The notes beneath the pieces are model-generated. The model was given only the letters and a program-made list of their open reading frames with translations, ran no database searches and was not told the origin of the DNA. The position numbers and the translations under genes were made by a program. This document shows, in pieces, positions 23,968-31,393 of a stretch of 36,604 bases of DNA. This DNA is from Actinomadura rifamycini DSM 43936 (lineage in GTDB: Bacteria; Actinomycetota; Actinomycetes; Streptosporangiales; Streptosporangiaceae): NCBI RefSeq assembly GCF_000425065.1, contig NZ_AULB01000046.1, positions 1 to 36,604 on the forward strand, in the 5' to 3' direction. Each line of letters begins with the position of its first letter. The stretch's first letter is position 1.

Positions 23968-25332
23968 ATGCCGCCACGCCACCGCCGCGCAGCGACCCGC
24001 CGCCACCGCAAGGCCCTCCTCGGCGCCCCGCCCCCGGACGCCCAGCCCGCCGAACCGTCCCCGATCCCCGGCCCGTACGCGTCCTTCCGCGGCCCCGCCC
24101 GCCGCCTCGCCCCCGTCCAGGTCCACACCCCCCACCCGACCGCCTCCCCCAGTGCCGATGCCGAGCACGCGGGCCCAAGTGCCGACACGCCGTCCCTCGG
24201 CGCACCGACCCCGATGCCGGACGCCGGGACGCGGACGGACGCGGGCTCGGGGGCACGCGCGGGCTCGGGGGCGCGGGCGGGCTCGGGGGCGCGCGCGGAC
24301 GTGGACGCGGCGGCGGGCGGGTGGACGGCGGCGATCGGGTGGGCGGGGCGGGTCGGCCGGCGGAGGGGGCCGCGGGGCGGGGAGGCGCGCGGGGCCGCAG
24401 CGGCCGGCGGGGACGTGCGGGAGGCGGGTGCGGGTGGGAAGCCGGGCGCGCCGACGTGGGGGGTGCGGGCCGGGACGATCGTGGACGCGGGGGCGGGGCG
24501 GCTCGTGCTCGATGTCGCGGGGACGTCCGTCCGGTTCGAGGTGGGCGGGGACGTGCGGGTCTGGCGCGGCGGCCGCGGGAGCGCGGGGGCGCTGCGGCCG
24601 GGGCGGCGGGCGATCGTGCGGGTGGGCGGTGGCGCGCCGGGGGCCGGCGGGTTCCGGGCCGACCGGATCTGGGTCGACATCGAGCGCGTCGCCGGCACGA
24701 TCACGGCGTGCGGGCGGGACACCGTGGAGGTGGACATGGGCCCCCATCGCGGGCGCGCCCGTGTGGTGATCCCCCCGCACGCCCTCGGGGCGGTGCAGGT
24801 GCGGCATCCGCGGATGCAGCCGGGCTACCTGTTCGACGCGATCTGCGTGGCGTCGCCGGACGGGCCGGTGGCGGTGCGGCCGGGCACGTCGCAGCCGGGG
24901 TACCGGGTGGACGATCTCGCGGCGCCGGAGCCCGCGGCGCCCGTCCCGGGGACGCTGCGCGGGACCGTGACCTGGTTCGGGGGGCTCGCCGCGCCGCCCG
25001 GGGCGGCGTATCCGGCGGTCGATCCGGAGGGGCACGCCGGGGGGTGCGCGGACGCGCCGGCGCCGTGCGTCGCGATGCCGTTCCTGTCGCTGGGCAGCGA
25101 GGTCGCGGTGCGGAACGAGTGCGGGGGGCGGGAGCGGTCCGTGCCGGTGATCGAGTGCGGGTGCGTCGCGGCGCGGTTCTGCGACCGGTGCACCGAGTGC
25201 GGGGCGTCGCCGCGCGGCCGGATCGCCGAGCTGACGCCGGCGGCGTTCGTCGGGCTGGGCGGCGAGCTGGACGCGGGCTGCTTCAACGCGACGGTGCGTC
25301 CGGTGCTCGGCGGGAGGGCGGAGCGATGGTGA
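23968..25332 (+). CDS. Conserved actinobacterial Cys-rich hypothetical protein with disordered N-terminus
   Basis: A 454-residue protein. Residues 1-165 are Pro/Ala/Gly/Arg-rich and look disordered, with three tandem AGSGAR units. The middle (about 170-330) is beta-rich (GTIVDAGAGRLVLDVAGTSVRFEVG...GTITACGRDTVEVDMG). The C-terminal about 120 residues carry ten cysteines (GGCADAPAPC, NECGG, IECGCVAARFCDRCTECG, DAGCFN) and a pattern reminiscent of double-psi beta-barrel (RlpA-like) domains: TVTWFGG, LSLGSEVAVRN, ELTPAAFVGLGG. No signal peptide is seen, which is odd for such a domain. ATG 23968 was chosen (GGAG upstream); GTG 23875 is an alternative. The stop overlaps the start of the MauE-like gene, so the two are coupled. 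Confidence 0.75.
   Translation: MPPRHRRAATRRHRKALLGAPPPDAQPAEPSPIPGPYASFRGPARRLAPVQVHTPHPTASPSADAEHAGPSADTPSLGAPTPMPDAGTRTDAGSGARAGSGARAGSGARADVDAAAGGWTAAIGWAGRVGRRRGPRGGEARGAAAAGGDVREAGAGGKPGAPTWGVRAGTIVDAGAGRLVLDVAGTSVRFEVGGDVRVWRGGRGSAGALRPGRRAIVRVGGGAPGAGGFRADRIWVDIERVAGTITACGRDTVEVDMGPHRGRARVVIPPHALGAVQVRHPRMQPGYLFDAICVASPDGPVAVRPGTSQPGYRVDDLAAPEPAAPVPGTLRGTVTWFGGLAAPPGAAYPAVDPEGHAGGCADAPAPCVAMPFLSLGSEVAVRNECGGRERSVPVIECGCVAARFCDRCTECGASPRGRIAELTPAAFVGLGGELDAGCFNATVRPVLGGRAERW
24241..24300 (+). repeat. Three tandem 18-bp units (AGSGAR)
   Basis: Near-identical units of GCGGGCTCGGGGGCGC type follow one another inside the disordered N-terminal part of the Cys-rich protein gene and encode AGSGAR three times. 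Likely a slippage-prone minisatellite. Confidence 0.7.
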
Positions 25333-26156
25333 CGGCGGCGCAGGACGCGCAGGTCCTGCTGCTGGCGGCGGTGCTGCTGGCGGCGGGCGCGGCGAAGCTG
25401 GTGTTCCGGGAGCCGGTGCCGGCGGCGCCCGACCACGTGCACGGGGTGCCGGTCCCGGCGGGCGCCGCGCGGGTGACGGCGCTGCGGCACGGCCGCCGGG
25501 TGAGCGTGTGCCTCGGGCTGGGCGAGGGGGTTCTGGGGCTGGCGCTGCTGCTGTCGTCGCACGTGGCGGTGCGGCTGGCGACGACGGCGGTGTTCGCGGC
25601 GGCGACGTGGGTGGTCGGCGAGCTGCGGGTGCGGCGGCCGGACGCCGGGTGCGGGTGCTTCGGCGGGCTCAGCGGGAAGCGGGTGGGGCGGCGCAGCGTG
25701 GCGCGGGCGGTGCTGCTCACGGCGGTGGCGGTGGCCGCGCTGGGGGCGCCGCACACCGGGCTGGACGCCCTGCGCGGCGGGCACGTGCTGGTCGGTACGG
25801 TGTTCGCGGTGGAGCTGGCGCTGTTCGCGGCGCTGTCCCCGGAGCTGGCGGCCGTCCCGGTGCGGCGGCTGCCGGGGGCGCGGCCGGCGACGCCGTGCGA
25901 GCGGCGGCGGAGCCCGCTTGCGGAGACGTACGCGACGCTGCGCGGCAGCGCCGAGTGGGCGGCGCACGAGGACGCGGTGACGAGCGCCGTGCCGCTGGAC
26001 GTCTGGCGCGAGGGCTGCTGGCGGTTCCTGGCGTACCCGGCCCGCCTGGACGGACGGGACGTGCGGCTCGTGTTCGCGGTGTCGACGGCGGAGCGCGACC
26101 GCGTGGTGCGCCCCGCCCGCGTGCAGGCCGAACGGCGGCTGTCCGCGGCTCTCTAG
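25326..26156 (+). CDS. MauE/DoxX-like membrane protein
   Basis: A 276-residue protein. The N-terminal half has four or five membrane helices: VLLLAAVLLAAGAAKLVF (about 9-26), VCLGLGEGVLGLALLLSS, VAVRLATTAVFAAATWVVGEL, then ARAVLLTAVAVAALGA and LVGTVFAVELALFAAL. The loop after helix 3 has the CGCFGG motif shared by MauE-type proteins (methylamine utilisation, needed for disulfide-rich subunit maturation). The C-terminal 90 residues are soluble. The start overlaps the upstream stop by 7 bp. Coupling to a protein with ten clustered cysteines suggests a thiol-redox partnership (inference). Confidence 0.75.
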   Translation: MVTAAQDAQVLLLAAVLLAAGAAKLVFREPVPAAPDHVHGVPVPAGAARVTALRHGRRVSVCLGLGEGVLGLALLLSSHVAVRLATTAVFAAATWVVGELRVRRPDAGCGCFGGLSGKRVGRRSVARAVLLTAVAVAALGAPHTGLDALRGGHVLVGTVFAVELALFAALSPELAAVPVRRLPGARPATPCERRRSPLAETYATLRGSAEWAAHEDAVTSAVPLDVWREGCWRFLAYPARLDGRDVRLVFAVSTAERDRVVRPARVQAERRLSAAL

Positions 26157-26159
26157 CCG

Positions 26160-26181
26160 TGTATCGGGACAGCCCGATACA
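26160..26181. terminator. Perfect hairpin after MauE-like gene
   Basis: TGTATCGGG-acag-CCCGATACA, a perfect 9-bp stem with a 4-nt loop, 3 bp after the stop codon of the MauE-like gene. Confidence 0.7.
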
Positions 26182-26230
26182 GCCCTAGAGAGCCATCGCG
26201 ATCGCCCTCGCGATGGTTCTCTAGGGCTTT
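26182..26230. terminator. 20-bp-stem hairpin with T-run
   Basis: Arms 26182-26201 and 26208-26227 pair over 20 positions with a single G-U pair and a 6-nt loop, then TTT. The stem starts GCCCTAGAGA. It is one of the longest stems in the window, lies between convergent genes, and can act in both directions. Confidence 0.8.
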
Positions 26231-26280
26231 CTAGGTCTGCCGGTAGATAGGTCTATAGATCGATCGCGAGAAAAATCTAG

Positions 26281-26309
26281 CGCTCTCTAGCCTTGAAGCT
26301 AGAGAAGCG
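26281..26309. terminator. CTAG-containing hairpin
   Basis: CTCTAGC-cttgaa-GCTAGAG (26285-26304) extended by CGCT/AGCG across a one-base bulge. It is the third stacked dyad in the convergent intergenic region. It lies 109 bp from the ATPase stop codon, so its role for that gene is uncertain. Confidence 0.6.
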
Positions 26310-26417
26310 AATAGTTCTCACGAAGGTCGATGCGGCTCTCTAGCGGTCTATGCGCCGCGAGCCAGAAAGCGTTAGAGACGCCCATCGGCGGCCATGGACG
26401 GCCGGAGCGGCGGCGGG

Positions 26418-27791
26418 TCAGCCGGGTTGGGAGCGGAGGAACTTGCCGAAGTGCGGCACCGTGAACGCGATCATGCCGCGTTCGGCGCTGTAGATCAGGC
26501 CCTTCTTGATGAGGCCGTCGCGGGCGGGCGACAGGCTGGACGGCTTGCGGCCCAGCTCCTCGGCGACCGCGGCGGTCGGGACGGGGTCGTCGCCGAGCAT
26601 CGCCATCGCGCGCATGTAGTCGCGTTCGGCGGGGGTGGCCCGCTCGTAGCGGCTGCCGAAGAAGCCGACGGCGAGTTCGCTCTCGGCCTCGGGCGCGGCG
26701 ACCTCGATGTCGTCGGCGGTGATCGGGGTGCCGGGCGCGACGTCCCACACGACCTTCGCGTACGCCTGCACGAAGTACGGGTAGCCGTCGGCCGCGCCGT
26801 ACAGGGCGTCCAGGGCGTCCTGGGTGAAGGTGACCTCCTCGCGCTCGGCGGGCGCGAGGAGCGCGTGGTCGGCGGACTCGCGGTCGAGCCGGTCGATGCG
26901 GGCGTACCGGAACAGCCGCTCGCTGTAGGACTTGCTCGCCGACAGGACGGCCGGGAGGTGCGGCAGCCCGGCGCCCACCACGATCAGCGGGCCGCCGACC
27001 TGCGACAGCTCGTGGCAGGCGGCGCACAGCGCGGACACGTCGTCGGCGGGGACGTCCTGCATCTCGTCGACGAACAGCGCGATGCCGACGCCGACGTCGG
27101 TCGCGACGGAGGCGGCGTCCACGAACAGCTCGGTGAGGTCGATCTCGAGGTCGCCGGAGTCGGCGCGGCCGCGCGCGGCGGGCACGTCGATGCCGGGCTG
27201 CCAGCGGTGCGCCCGCGCCTTCGCCTTGCCGGACGGCTCCTCGCCGGCCTGCGCGAACGCCTTGAGCACGCCGAGGAAGCCGTCGATGCGGTCGGGGGCG
27301 CGGTGCCGGGGCGCGAGCTCCCGGACGGCGCGGTGCAGCGCCGACGCGACCGGGCGGCGGATCGACTGGTCGGGCCGCGCCTCGATCTTGCCGGTGCCCC
27401 AGAGCCGCTGGATGGCCATCGAGCGGAACGCGTTGAGCAGCACGGTCTTGCCGACGCCGCGCAGCCCGGTGACGATCATGCTGCGTTCGGGGCGGCCGCG
27501 CGCCACCCGTTCGAGCACCACCTCGAACTGCCTCAACTCGCGGTCGCGGCCGGCCAGCTCGGGGGGACGCTGCCCGGCGCCGGGGGCGTAGGGATTGCGC
27601 ACGGGGTCCACGCTCTCGGACTCTATGAGGCGGTATAGCTGCGGCCGTAGATTTGCGTAGAAACCGCTGCGGCGTGTCGCGGGCCGCCGCCGGTGGCACG
27701 CGTTCCCCGCCGCGTTCCCTACCGCGTTCCCCGGCACGGTTCCCGTCGCGGCCGCGCTTCCCGTCCCGTCGCGGATCGCCGTCGTCGCCAT
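26418..27791 (-). CDS. AAA ATPase (AAA_16 / ORC-Cdc6-like) with C-terminal winged helix, SOS-box promoter
   Basis: A 457-residue protein. A Gly/Ala/Asn-rich N-terminus (1-40) is followed by a short conserved lead-in (FYANLRPQLYRLIESESVDP) and an ATPase domain with Walker A GLRGVGKT (109-116), Walker B IALFVDEMQD (237-246) and a sensor-like LIVVGAGLPHL. A C-terminal winged-helix region (about 380-450) contains GDDPVPTAAVAEELGRKPSSLSPARDGLIKKGLI, suited to DNA binding. The layout resembles Orc1/Cdc6- and STAND-type ATPases; the action is unknown. ATG 27791 has GGGGAGG 5 nt upstream. A perfect LexA-type box lies 46 bp upstream, so DNA damage probably induces it. No partner gene is adjacent. Confidence 0.85.
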   Translation of the reverse strand: MATTAIRDGTGSAAATGTVPGNAVGNAAGNACHRRRPATRRSGFYANLRPQLYRLIESESVDPVRNPYAPGAGQRPPELAGRDRELRQFEVVLERVARGRPERSMIVTGLRGVGKTVLLNAFRSMAIQRLWGTGKIEARPDQSIRRPVASALHRAVRELAPRHRAPDRIDGFLGVLKAFAQAGEEPSGKAKARAHRWQPGIDVPAARGRADSGDLEIDLTELFVDAASVATDVGVGIALFVDEMQDVPADDVSALCAACHELSQVGGPLIVVGAGLPHLPAVLSASKSYSERLFRYARIDRLDRESADHALLAPAEREEVTFTQDALDALYGAADGYPYFVQAYAKVVWDVAPGTPITADDIEVAAPEAESELAVGFFGSRYERATPAERDYMRAMAMLGDDPVPTAAVAEELGRKPSSLSPARDGLIKKGLIYSAERGMIAFTVPHFGKFLRSQPG

Positions 27792-27835
27792 GTCGCCTCC
27801 CCGGGCGGGCGCGTTCGCGGGCTGGTTCAGAAGGC

Positions 27836-27863
27836 GTCGAACTTCTGTTCGACTCGTTCGAAC
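27836..27863 (-). promoter_or_regulatory. LexA (SOS) box upstream of AAA ATPase
   Basis: TCGAACTTCTGTTCGA (27837-27852) matches the mycobacterial/actinobacterial SOS consensus TCGAAC-N4-GTTCGA at every fixed position and extends by one base pair on each side. A second palindrome, GTTCGAAC (27856-27863), lies 3 bp further upstream. The only gene start nearby is the ATPase, 46 bp downstream on the minus strand. Confidence 0.85.
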
Positions 27864-27918
27864 ACAGTAGCGCACGCGCCCGCCGCCGTCACACGAACCC
27901 GGCGGGTTCGCGGCGGAT

Positions 27919-28929
27919 TCACGCGAGGGACTCGTCGGCCTCCGACCGGTGCGGGACCTTCTCGGCCGGGATCGTCCCCATGCGTCCGGCCTGGAAGTCC
28001 TCGAACGCCTGGACGATCTCGTCCCGGGTGTTCATGACGAACGGCCCGTACCGCGCGACGGGCTCGCGGATCGGCAGGCCGCCCAGCACGAGGATCTCCC
28101 AGCCGTGCGCGCTCGCCTGCGGCTGCGTGTCGGCGGCCCGGACGACCAGGCCGTCGCCGGTCCCCTTGTGGTGCGAGCCGCCGAACACGGCGAACTGCCC
28201 CTCGTCCAGCGCGACGTCCTCCACGCCGACCGTCCCGCGCCCGGACAGGACGTACGCCATCGCGTTGAAGTCGCGCGGCCACGGCAGCGTCAGCCGGGCG
28301 CCCGGCGCGACGGTCGCGTGCAGGTAGTTGATCGGCGTGTAGGTGACGCCCGGCCCGTCGTGCCCGGCGAGCGACCCGGCGATGACGCGGACGAGCGACG
28401 ACCCGTCGTCCGCGGCGAGCAGCTTCACGTCGCGGGCCTCGATGTCCTGGTAGCGCGGCGCGACCCACTTCTGCGCGCGGGGCAGGTTCACCCAGAGCTG
28501 CACGCCGTGGAACAGCCCGCCCCGGGCGACGAGCTCGGGCGGCGGCTGCTCGATGTGCTGGATGCCGGACGCGGCGGTCATCCACTGCGTGGCGCCGTCG
28601 GTGATGAGGCCGCCGCCGCCCGTCGTGTCCTGGTGCTGGAACGCGCCGTCGATGATGTAGGTGACGGTCTCGAAGCCGCGGTGCGGGTGCCACGGGGTCC
28701 CCTTGGCCTCGCCCGGGCCGTACTCGACGGCGCCCATGTGGTCGAGCAGCAGGAACGGGTCGGCGAGCGACAGGTCGATGCCGGGGAACGGGCGCCGAAC
28801 CTGGAAGCCCTCGCCCTCCAGGTGCTTCTTCGCGGTGACGACCTTGGCGACGCGGCGCCAGTCGGTGTCGCCTTCGGGCAGCAGGGGCAGGCGCGGCAGG
28901 GTCAGCGGGTTCGCGGTCACGGCGGGCAT
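27919..28929 (-). CDS. Pirin family protein
   Basis: A 336-residue bicupin. The N-terminal pirin domain has the metal-binding set His81-x-His83 (WHPHRGFETVTYI) and His125/Glu127 (GIQHIEQP), and the C-terminal pirin_C domain includes LVLGGLPIREPVARYGPFVMNTRDEI. Bacterial pirins of this type are iron-binding, and some have quercetinase activity; the substrate here is unknown. ATG 28929 starts the conserved protein. It is divergent from a MarR gene; a palindrome AGTTGA/TCAACT lies in front of it, so oxidative or phenolic-compound control through MarR is plausible. Confidence 0.94.
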   Translation of the reverse strand: MPAVTANPLTLPRLPLLPEGDTDWRRVAKVVTAKKHLEGEGFQVRRPFPGIDLSLADPFLLLDHMGAVEYGPGEAKGTPWHPHRGFETVTYIIDGAFQHQDTTGGGGLITDGATQWMTAASGIQHIEQPPPELVARGGLFHGVQLWVNLPRAQKWVAPRYQDIEARDVKLLAADDGSSLVRVIAGSLAGHDGPGVTYTPINYLHATVAPGARLTLPWPRDFNAMAYVLSGRGTVGVEDVALDEGQFAVFGGSHHKGTGDGLVVRAADTQPQASAHGWEILVLGGLPIREPVARYGPFVMNTRDEIVQAFEDFQAGRMGTIPAEKVPHRSEADESLA

Positions 28930-28984
28930 GGTGTCTCCCCTCGGTCGGCGCCGGTCGGCACCGGACGCTCGTCCCGCACAACCT

Positions 28985-29000
28985 AGTTGATGCTTCAACT
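28985..29000. promoter_or_regulatory. MarR-type operator before pirin
   Basis: AGTTGA-tgct-TCAACT, perfect 6-bp arms, 56 bp upstream of the pirin start codon. It shares the TTGA/TCAA half-sites of the site at 29085. Confidence 0.7.
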
Positions 29001-29084
29001 ATTTCCGTTTCGGGGCCCGGGTCTGTACCGTCGGTAGGGACGTCCTCGCGGAACGGCACGCGGAACGCCGCGGCGATCGCATTA

Positions 29085-29098
29085 ATTGAACGTTCAAT
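29085..29098. promoter_or_regulatory. MarR-type operator before marR
   Basis: ATTGAACGTTCAAT, a perfect 14-bp palindrome 19 bp before the MarR start codon, overlapping the probable promoter (TATACT at 29105-29110 could be its -10). Likely autoregulation. Confidence 0.8.
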
Positions 29099-29117
29099 CT
29101 GTTCTATACTGGTGCGT

Positions 29118-29588
29118 ATGAGCGAACCGCGCTGGCTCGACGCCGCACAGCAGCGCGACTGGCGTGCCTACGTGGACGGCAGTGTCCGGCTGAGCGAGAT
29201 CATGGAACGGGACCTCAAGGCCAAGCACGGCCTGTCGCTGTCGGAGTACGAGATCCTCGTCCGGCTGTCCGAGGCGCCCGACCGGCGGCTCCGCATGGCC
29301 GAACTCGCCGAGAACGCCAGCCAGTCGCGCAGCCGCCTCTCCCACACCTGCGCCCGGCTGGAGTCCAAGGGCCTCGTCGAGCGCGACAACTGCCCGAGCG
29401 ACAAGCGCGGCGTCTTCGCCAACCTCACCGACGCCGGCATCGCCGCGCTCGAACAGGCCGCGCGCGACCACGTCGAGACCGTCCGCGAGTACCTCATCGA
29501 CATCATCGAGCCCGCCGACCTGGAGGCCGTGGGCCGCGTCTTCACCGCCGTCCTCCAGCGGCTGGAGACCGGGTCCGGGCGCCTCTAG
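29118..29588 (+). CDS. MarR-family transcriptional regulator
   Basis: A 156-residue protein. Winged HTH: LSLSEYEILVRLSEAPDRRLRMAELAENASQSRSRLSHTCARLESKGLVERDNCPSDKRGVFANLTDAG (about 35-103), with the signature wing DKRGVFANLT. N- and C-terminal helices form the dimer interface. ATG 29118 is preferred over the in-frame GTG 29112. Two TTGA/TCAA palindromes in the divergent region, one before each gene, make the pirin gene and marR itself the likely targets. Confidence 0.94.
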   Translation: MSEPRWLDAAQQRDWRAYVDGSVRLSEIMERDLKAKHGLSLSEYEILVRLSEAPDRRLRMAELAENASQSRSRLSHTCARLESKGLVERDNCPSDKRGVFANLTDAGIAALEQAARDHVETVREYLIDIIEPADLEAVGRVFTAVLQRLETGSGRL

Positions 29589-29601
29589 CCGCCGGGCCCG
29601 T

Positions 29602-29615
29602 CCCGCCCGGGCGGG
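29602..29615. terminator. Palindrome between convergent genes
   Basis: CCCGCCCGGGCGGG, a perfect 14-bp palindrome filling the 27-bp gap between marR and the convergent membrane-protein gene. Confidence 0.5.
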
Positions 29616-30038
29616 TCACAGCGGGGCGGTGAGGCCGGTGAGCAGGCCGACCGAGAGCAGGCTGAGGAGCACCCAGCCGAGCATCATCCCGTAGCCGAAC
29701 GTCCGCCACCGCCCGCCGACCCGCCACACCAGCAGCCCGCCCAGCCCGAACGCGAACACCAGCAGGGCGACGAACTGCGGCAGGACGTTCGGACGGTCCG
29801 ACGACATCAGCGGCGCGTACATCATCACCAGGTCGACGAACGCGAACGCGCAGCCGCCCCCGGCGAGCGCCGACACGTCCCGCCCGACGAACGCGCGGGC
29901 GCGCTCGACGAACGCCTCCGCGCGGTCCGTCCGGATCCGCGGCCCCGGCTCCCGCTCGACCTCCACCTGCTGCGCCACTGCGAAGATCTCGTCCTCGAGC
30001 GACGCGCCGTCGCGCTCCCGCTCCTCCGGATCCGCCAT
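29616..30038 (-). CDS. Hypothetical membrane protein
   Basis: A 140-residue protein. An acidic soluble N-terminus (about 1-52) is followed by three hydrophobic segments: DVSALAGGGCAFAFVDLVMMY, VLPQFVALLVFAFGLGGLLVW and YGMMLGWVLLSLLSVGLLTGL. No family was recognised beyond a general actinobacterial membrane protein. Start ATG 30038. It is divergent from the M15 peptidase gene. Confidence 0.8.
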   Translation of the reverse strand: MADPEERERDGASLEDEIFAVAQQVEVEREPGPRIRTDRAEAFVERARAFVGRDVSALAGGGCAFAFVDLVMMYAPLMSSDRPNVLPQFVALLVFAFGLGGLLVWRVGGRWRTFGYGMMLGWVLLSLLSVGLLTGLTAPL

Positions 30039-30196
30039 ACCGGCTCCCTGGCCCGAGGTCGCCGGGTGCCCCGCCCGGCCCTGGAAAGGTGCGGCGCCCG
30101 TCCTGCCCGGCCCCGTTCTCCGGCGGGCGCGCCCATCCGGAACCGTAGCGAATCCCGGTGTGACGCGCAGGGCACGGCACGTGTCATTCTGGAGTC

Positions 30197-30934
30197 ATGC
30201 CAGGTAGCAGGCTTGCGAAGAGCGCGGCGACCGCCGCCGCGGTGCTCATGCTGGGGGTCGCGGCCGCGTGCGGCGGCGGCGACGGGGACTCCGAGGGCAC
30301 CGCCCCGGCGTCCCCGCCGACCGCGACCGGAACGGCGGACTCGCCCACGGCGGCGCCCACCGACACGGAGTTCCGCTCGGAGGTCAAGGAGGTGACCGCC
30401 GAGGACCTGCCGGAGTCGTGGCGCGAGGGCTGCCCGGTGTCGCCCGGCGGCCTCCGGATGATCGAGATGACGTACTGGGGGTTCGACGACCGCCCGCACA
30501 CCGGCGGCCGGCTCGTGGTGAACGAGAGCGCCGCCGACGACCTCGTCTCCGTCTTCCGGAAGCTGTACGAGATGCGGTACCCGATCGACCGCATGGAGCC
30601 CGTCGACAAGTACGGCGGCAGCGACTTCGACTCGATCGAGGCCAACAACACCTCGGCCTTCAACTGCCGCCAGGCGACCGGCTCGGGCTCCTGGTCCCAG
30701 CACGCCTACGGCCTCGCCGTGGACATCAACCCGTGCCAGAACCCCTACGTCAGCGCCGACGGCTCGATCGCGCACCCCGACTGCGTCAAGTACGGGGACC
30801 GCGACCTCGACGAGCCGGGCATGATCCATGCCGGCGACGACGTCGTCGACGCGTTCGCGTCGATCGGCTGGGGCTGGGGCGGAACCTGGACGGGCGCGAA
30901 GGACTACCAGCACTTCTCGTCCAACGGCCGCTGA
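30197..30934 (+). CDS. M15-family metallopeptidase lipoprotein (D-Ala-D-Ala carboxypeptidase-like)
   Basis: A 245-residue protein with a lipoprotein signal peptide (SAATAAAVLMLGVAAAC, lipobox AAAC, Cys25), a Ser/Thr/Pro/Ala-rich spacer to about 57, and a peptidase_M15_4 (VanY-like) domain. Zinc ligands are visible: His169 and Asp176 in SQHAYGLAVDINP and His239 in DYQHFSS. It is expected to trim peptidoglycan stem peptides outside the membrane. Start ATG 30197 with GGAG upstream. It is followed by a hairpin shared with a convergent small gene. Confidence 0.93.
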   Translation: MPGSRLAKSAATAAAVLMLGVAAACGGGDGDSEGTAPASPPTATGTADSPTAAPTDTEFRSEVKEVTAEDLPESWREGCPVSPGGLRMIEMTYWGFDDRPHTGGRLVVNESAADDLVSVFRKLYEMRYPIDRMEPVDKYGGSDFDSIEANNTSAFNCRQATGSGSWSQHAYGLAVDINPCQNPYVSADGSIAHPDCVKYGDRDLDEPGMIHAGDDVVDAFASIGWGWGGTWTGAKDYQHFSSNGR

Positions 30935-30936
30935 CC

Positions 30937-30953
30937 GGCGGGGACGCCCCGCC
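30937..30953. terminator. Hairpin between convergent genes
   Basis: GGCGGGG-acg-CCCCGCC, a perfect 7-bp stem starting 3 bp after the M15 peptidase stop. Confidence 0.6.
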
Positions 30954-30968
30954 CCGGCGGACCGGGGA

Positions 30969-31142
30969 CTACATCATCAGGAACGCGACCAGGGCGATCG
31001 CGATGACGAGCACCACCGCGGCGATGCCGAGGAGGAGGCCCTTGTTCATGCCCGGCGCCTTGGCGGGCTGCTGCGGCGCCTGGCCGGCGAAGTTCTGGAA
31101 CTGGTGTGTCGTGCCCGCGGGATCGTTCGGTGTCTGCGACAT
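30969..31142 (-). CDS. Small single-pass membrane protein
   Basis: A 57-residue protein. It has a Gln/Pro/Ala-rich soluble N-terminus (MSQTPNDPAGTTHQFQNFAG, then QAPQQPAKAPG), then Asn-Lys and one strongly hydrophobic helix, GLLLGIAAVVLVIAIALVAF (about residues 35-54), ending in LMM. ATG 31142 start; the stop TAG is read at 30971-30969. Codon use is that of the neighbours. The topology (short Pro-rich head, single C-terminal anchor) is common among uncharacterised actinobacterial proteins; function unknown. Confidence 0.7.
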   Translation of the reverse strand: MSQTPNDPAGTTHQFQNFAGQAPQQPAKAPGMNKGLLLGIAAVVLVIAIALVAFLMM

Positions 31143-31202
31143 GCGGACGAGCGTAACGGATCACTGACGGGCGTACACGGGCAATTCGCCCGCGTGTGGT
31201 GG

Positions 31203-31291
31203 CGGAGAGTGTGGGATTCGAACCCACGAGGACTGTCCCCAGCCCTGGGCGCTTTCAAGGCGCCTGCACTAGTCCACTATGCGAACTCTCC
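31203..31291 (-). tRNA. tRNA-Ser (anticodon TGA)
   Basis: The 89-nt cloverleaf has acceptor GGAGAGT/ACTCTCC, discriminator G, anticodon loop CTTGAAA (anticodon TGA), a long class II variable arm and T-arm GGTTCGAATCC. CCA is not encoded. No integrase lies next to it. Confidence 0.96.
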
Positions 31292-31393
31292 CGGCGACCC
31301 TTGCAGGTCGGTGCCCACGATAGCGCCCGCACGCCGGTGGCTTCGACCGCATTCCCGGTTCCGCGCCCGCACCCCGCGGGACGTCCGCGCCCC

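Noticed and set aside
26299..27699. 466-codon Arg-rich frame overlapping the AAA ATPase on the same strand
   Set aside because: It is a frame-shifted reading of the ATPase gene, with no motifs.
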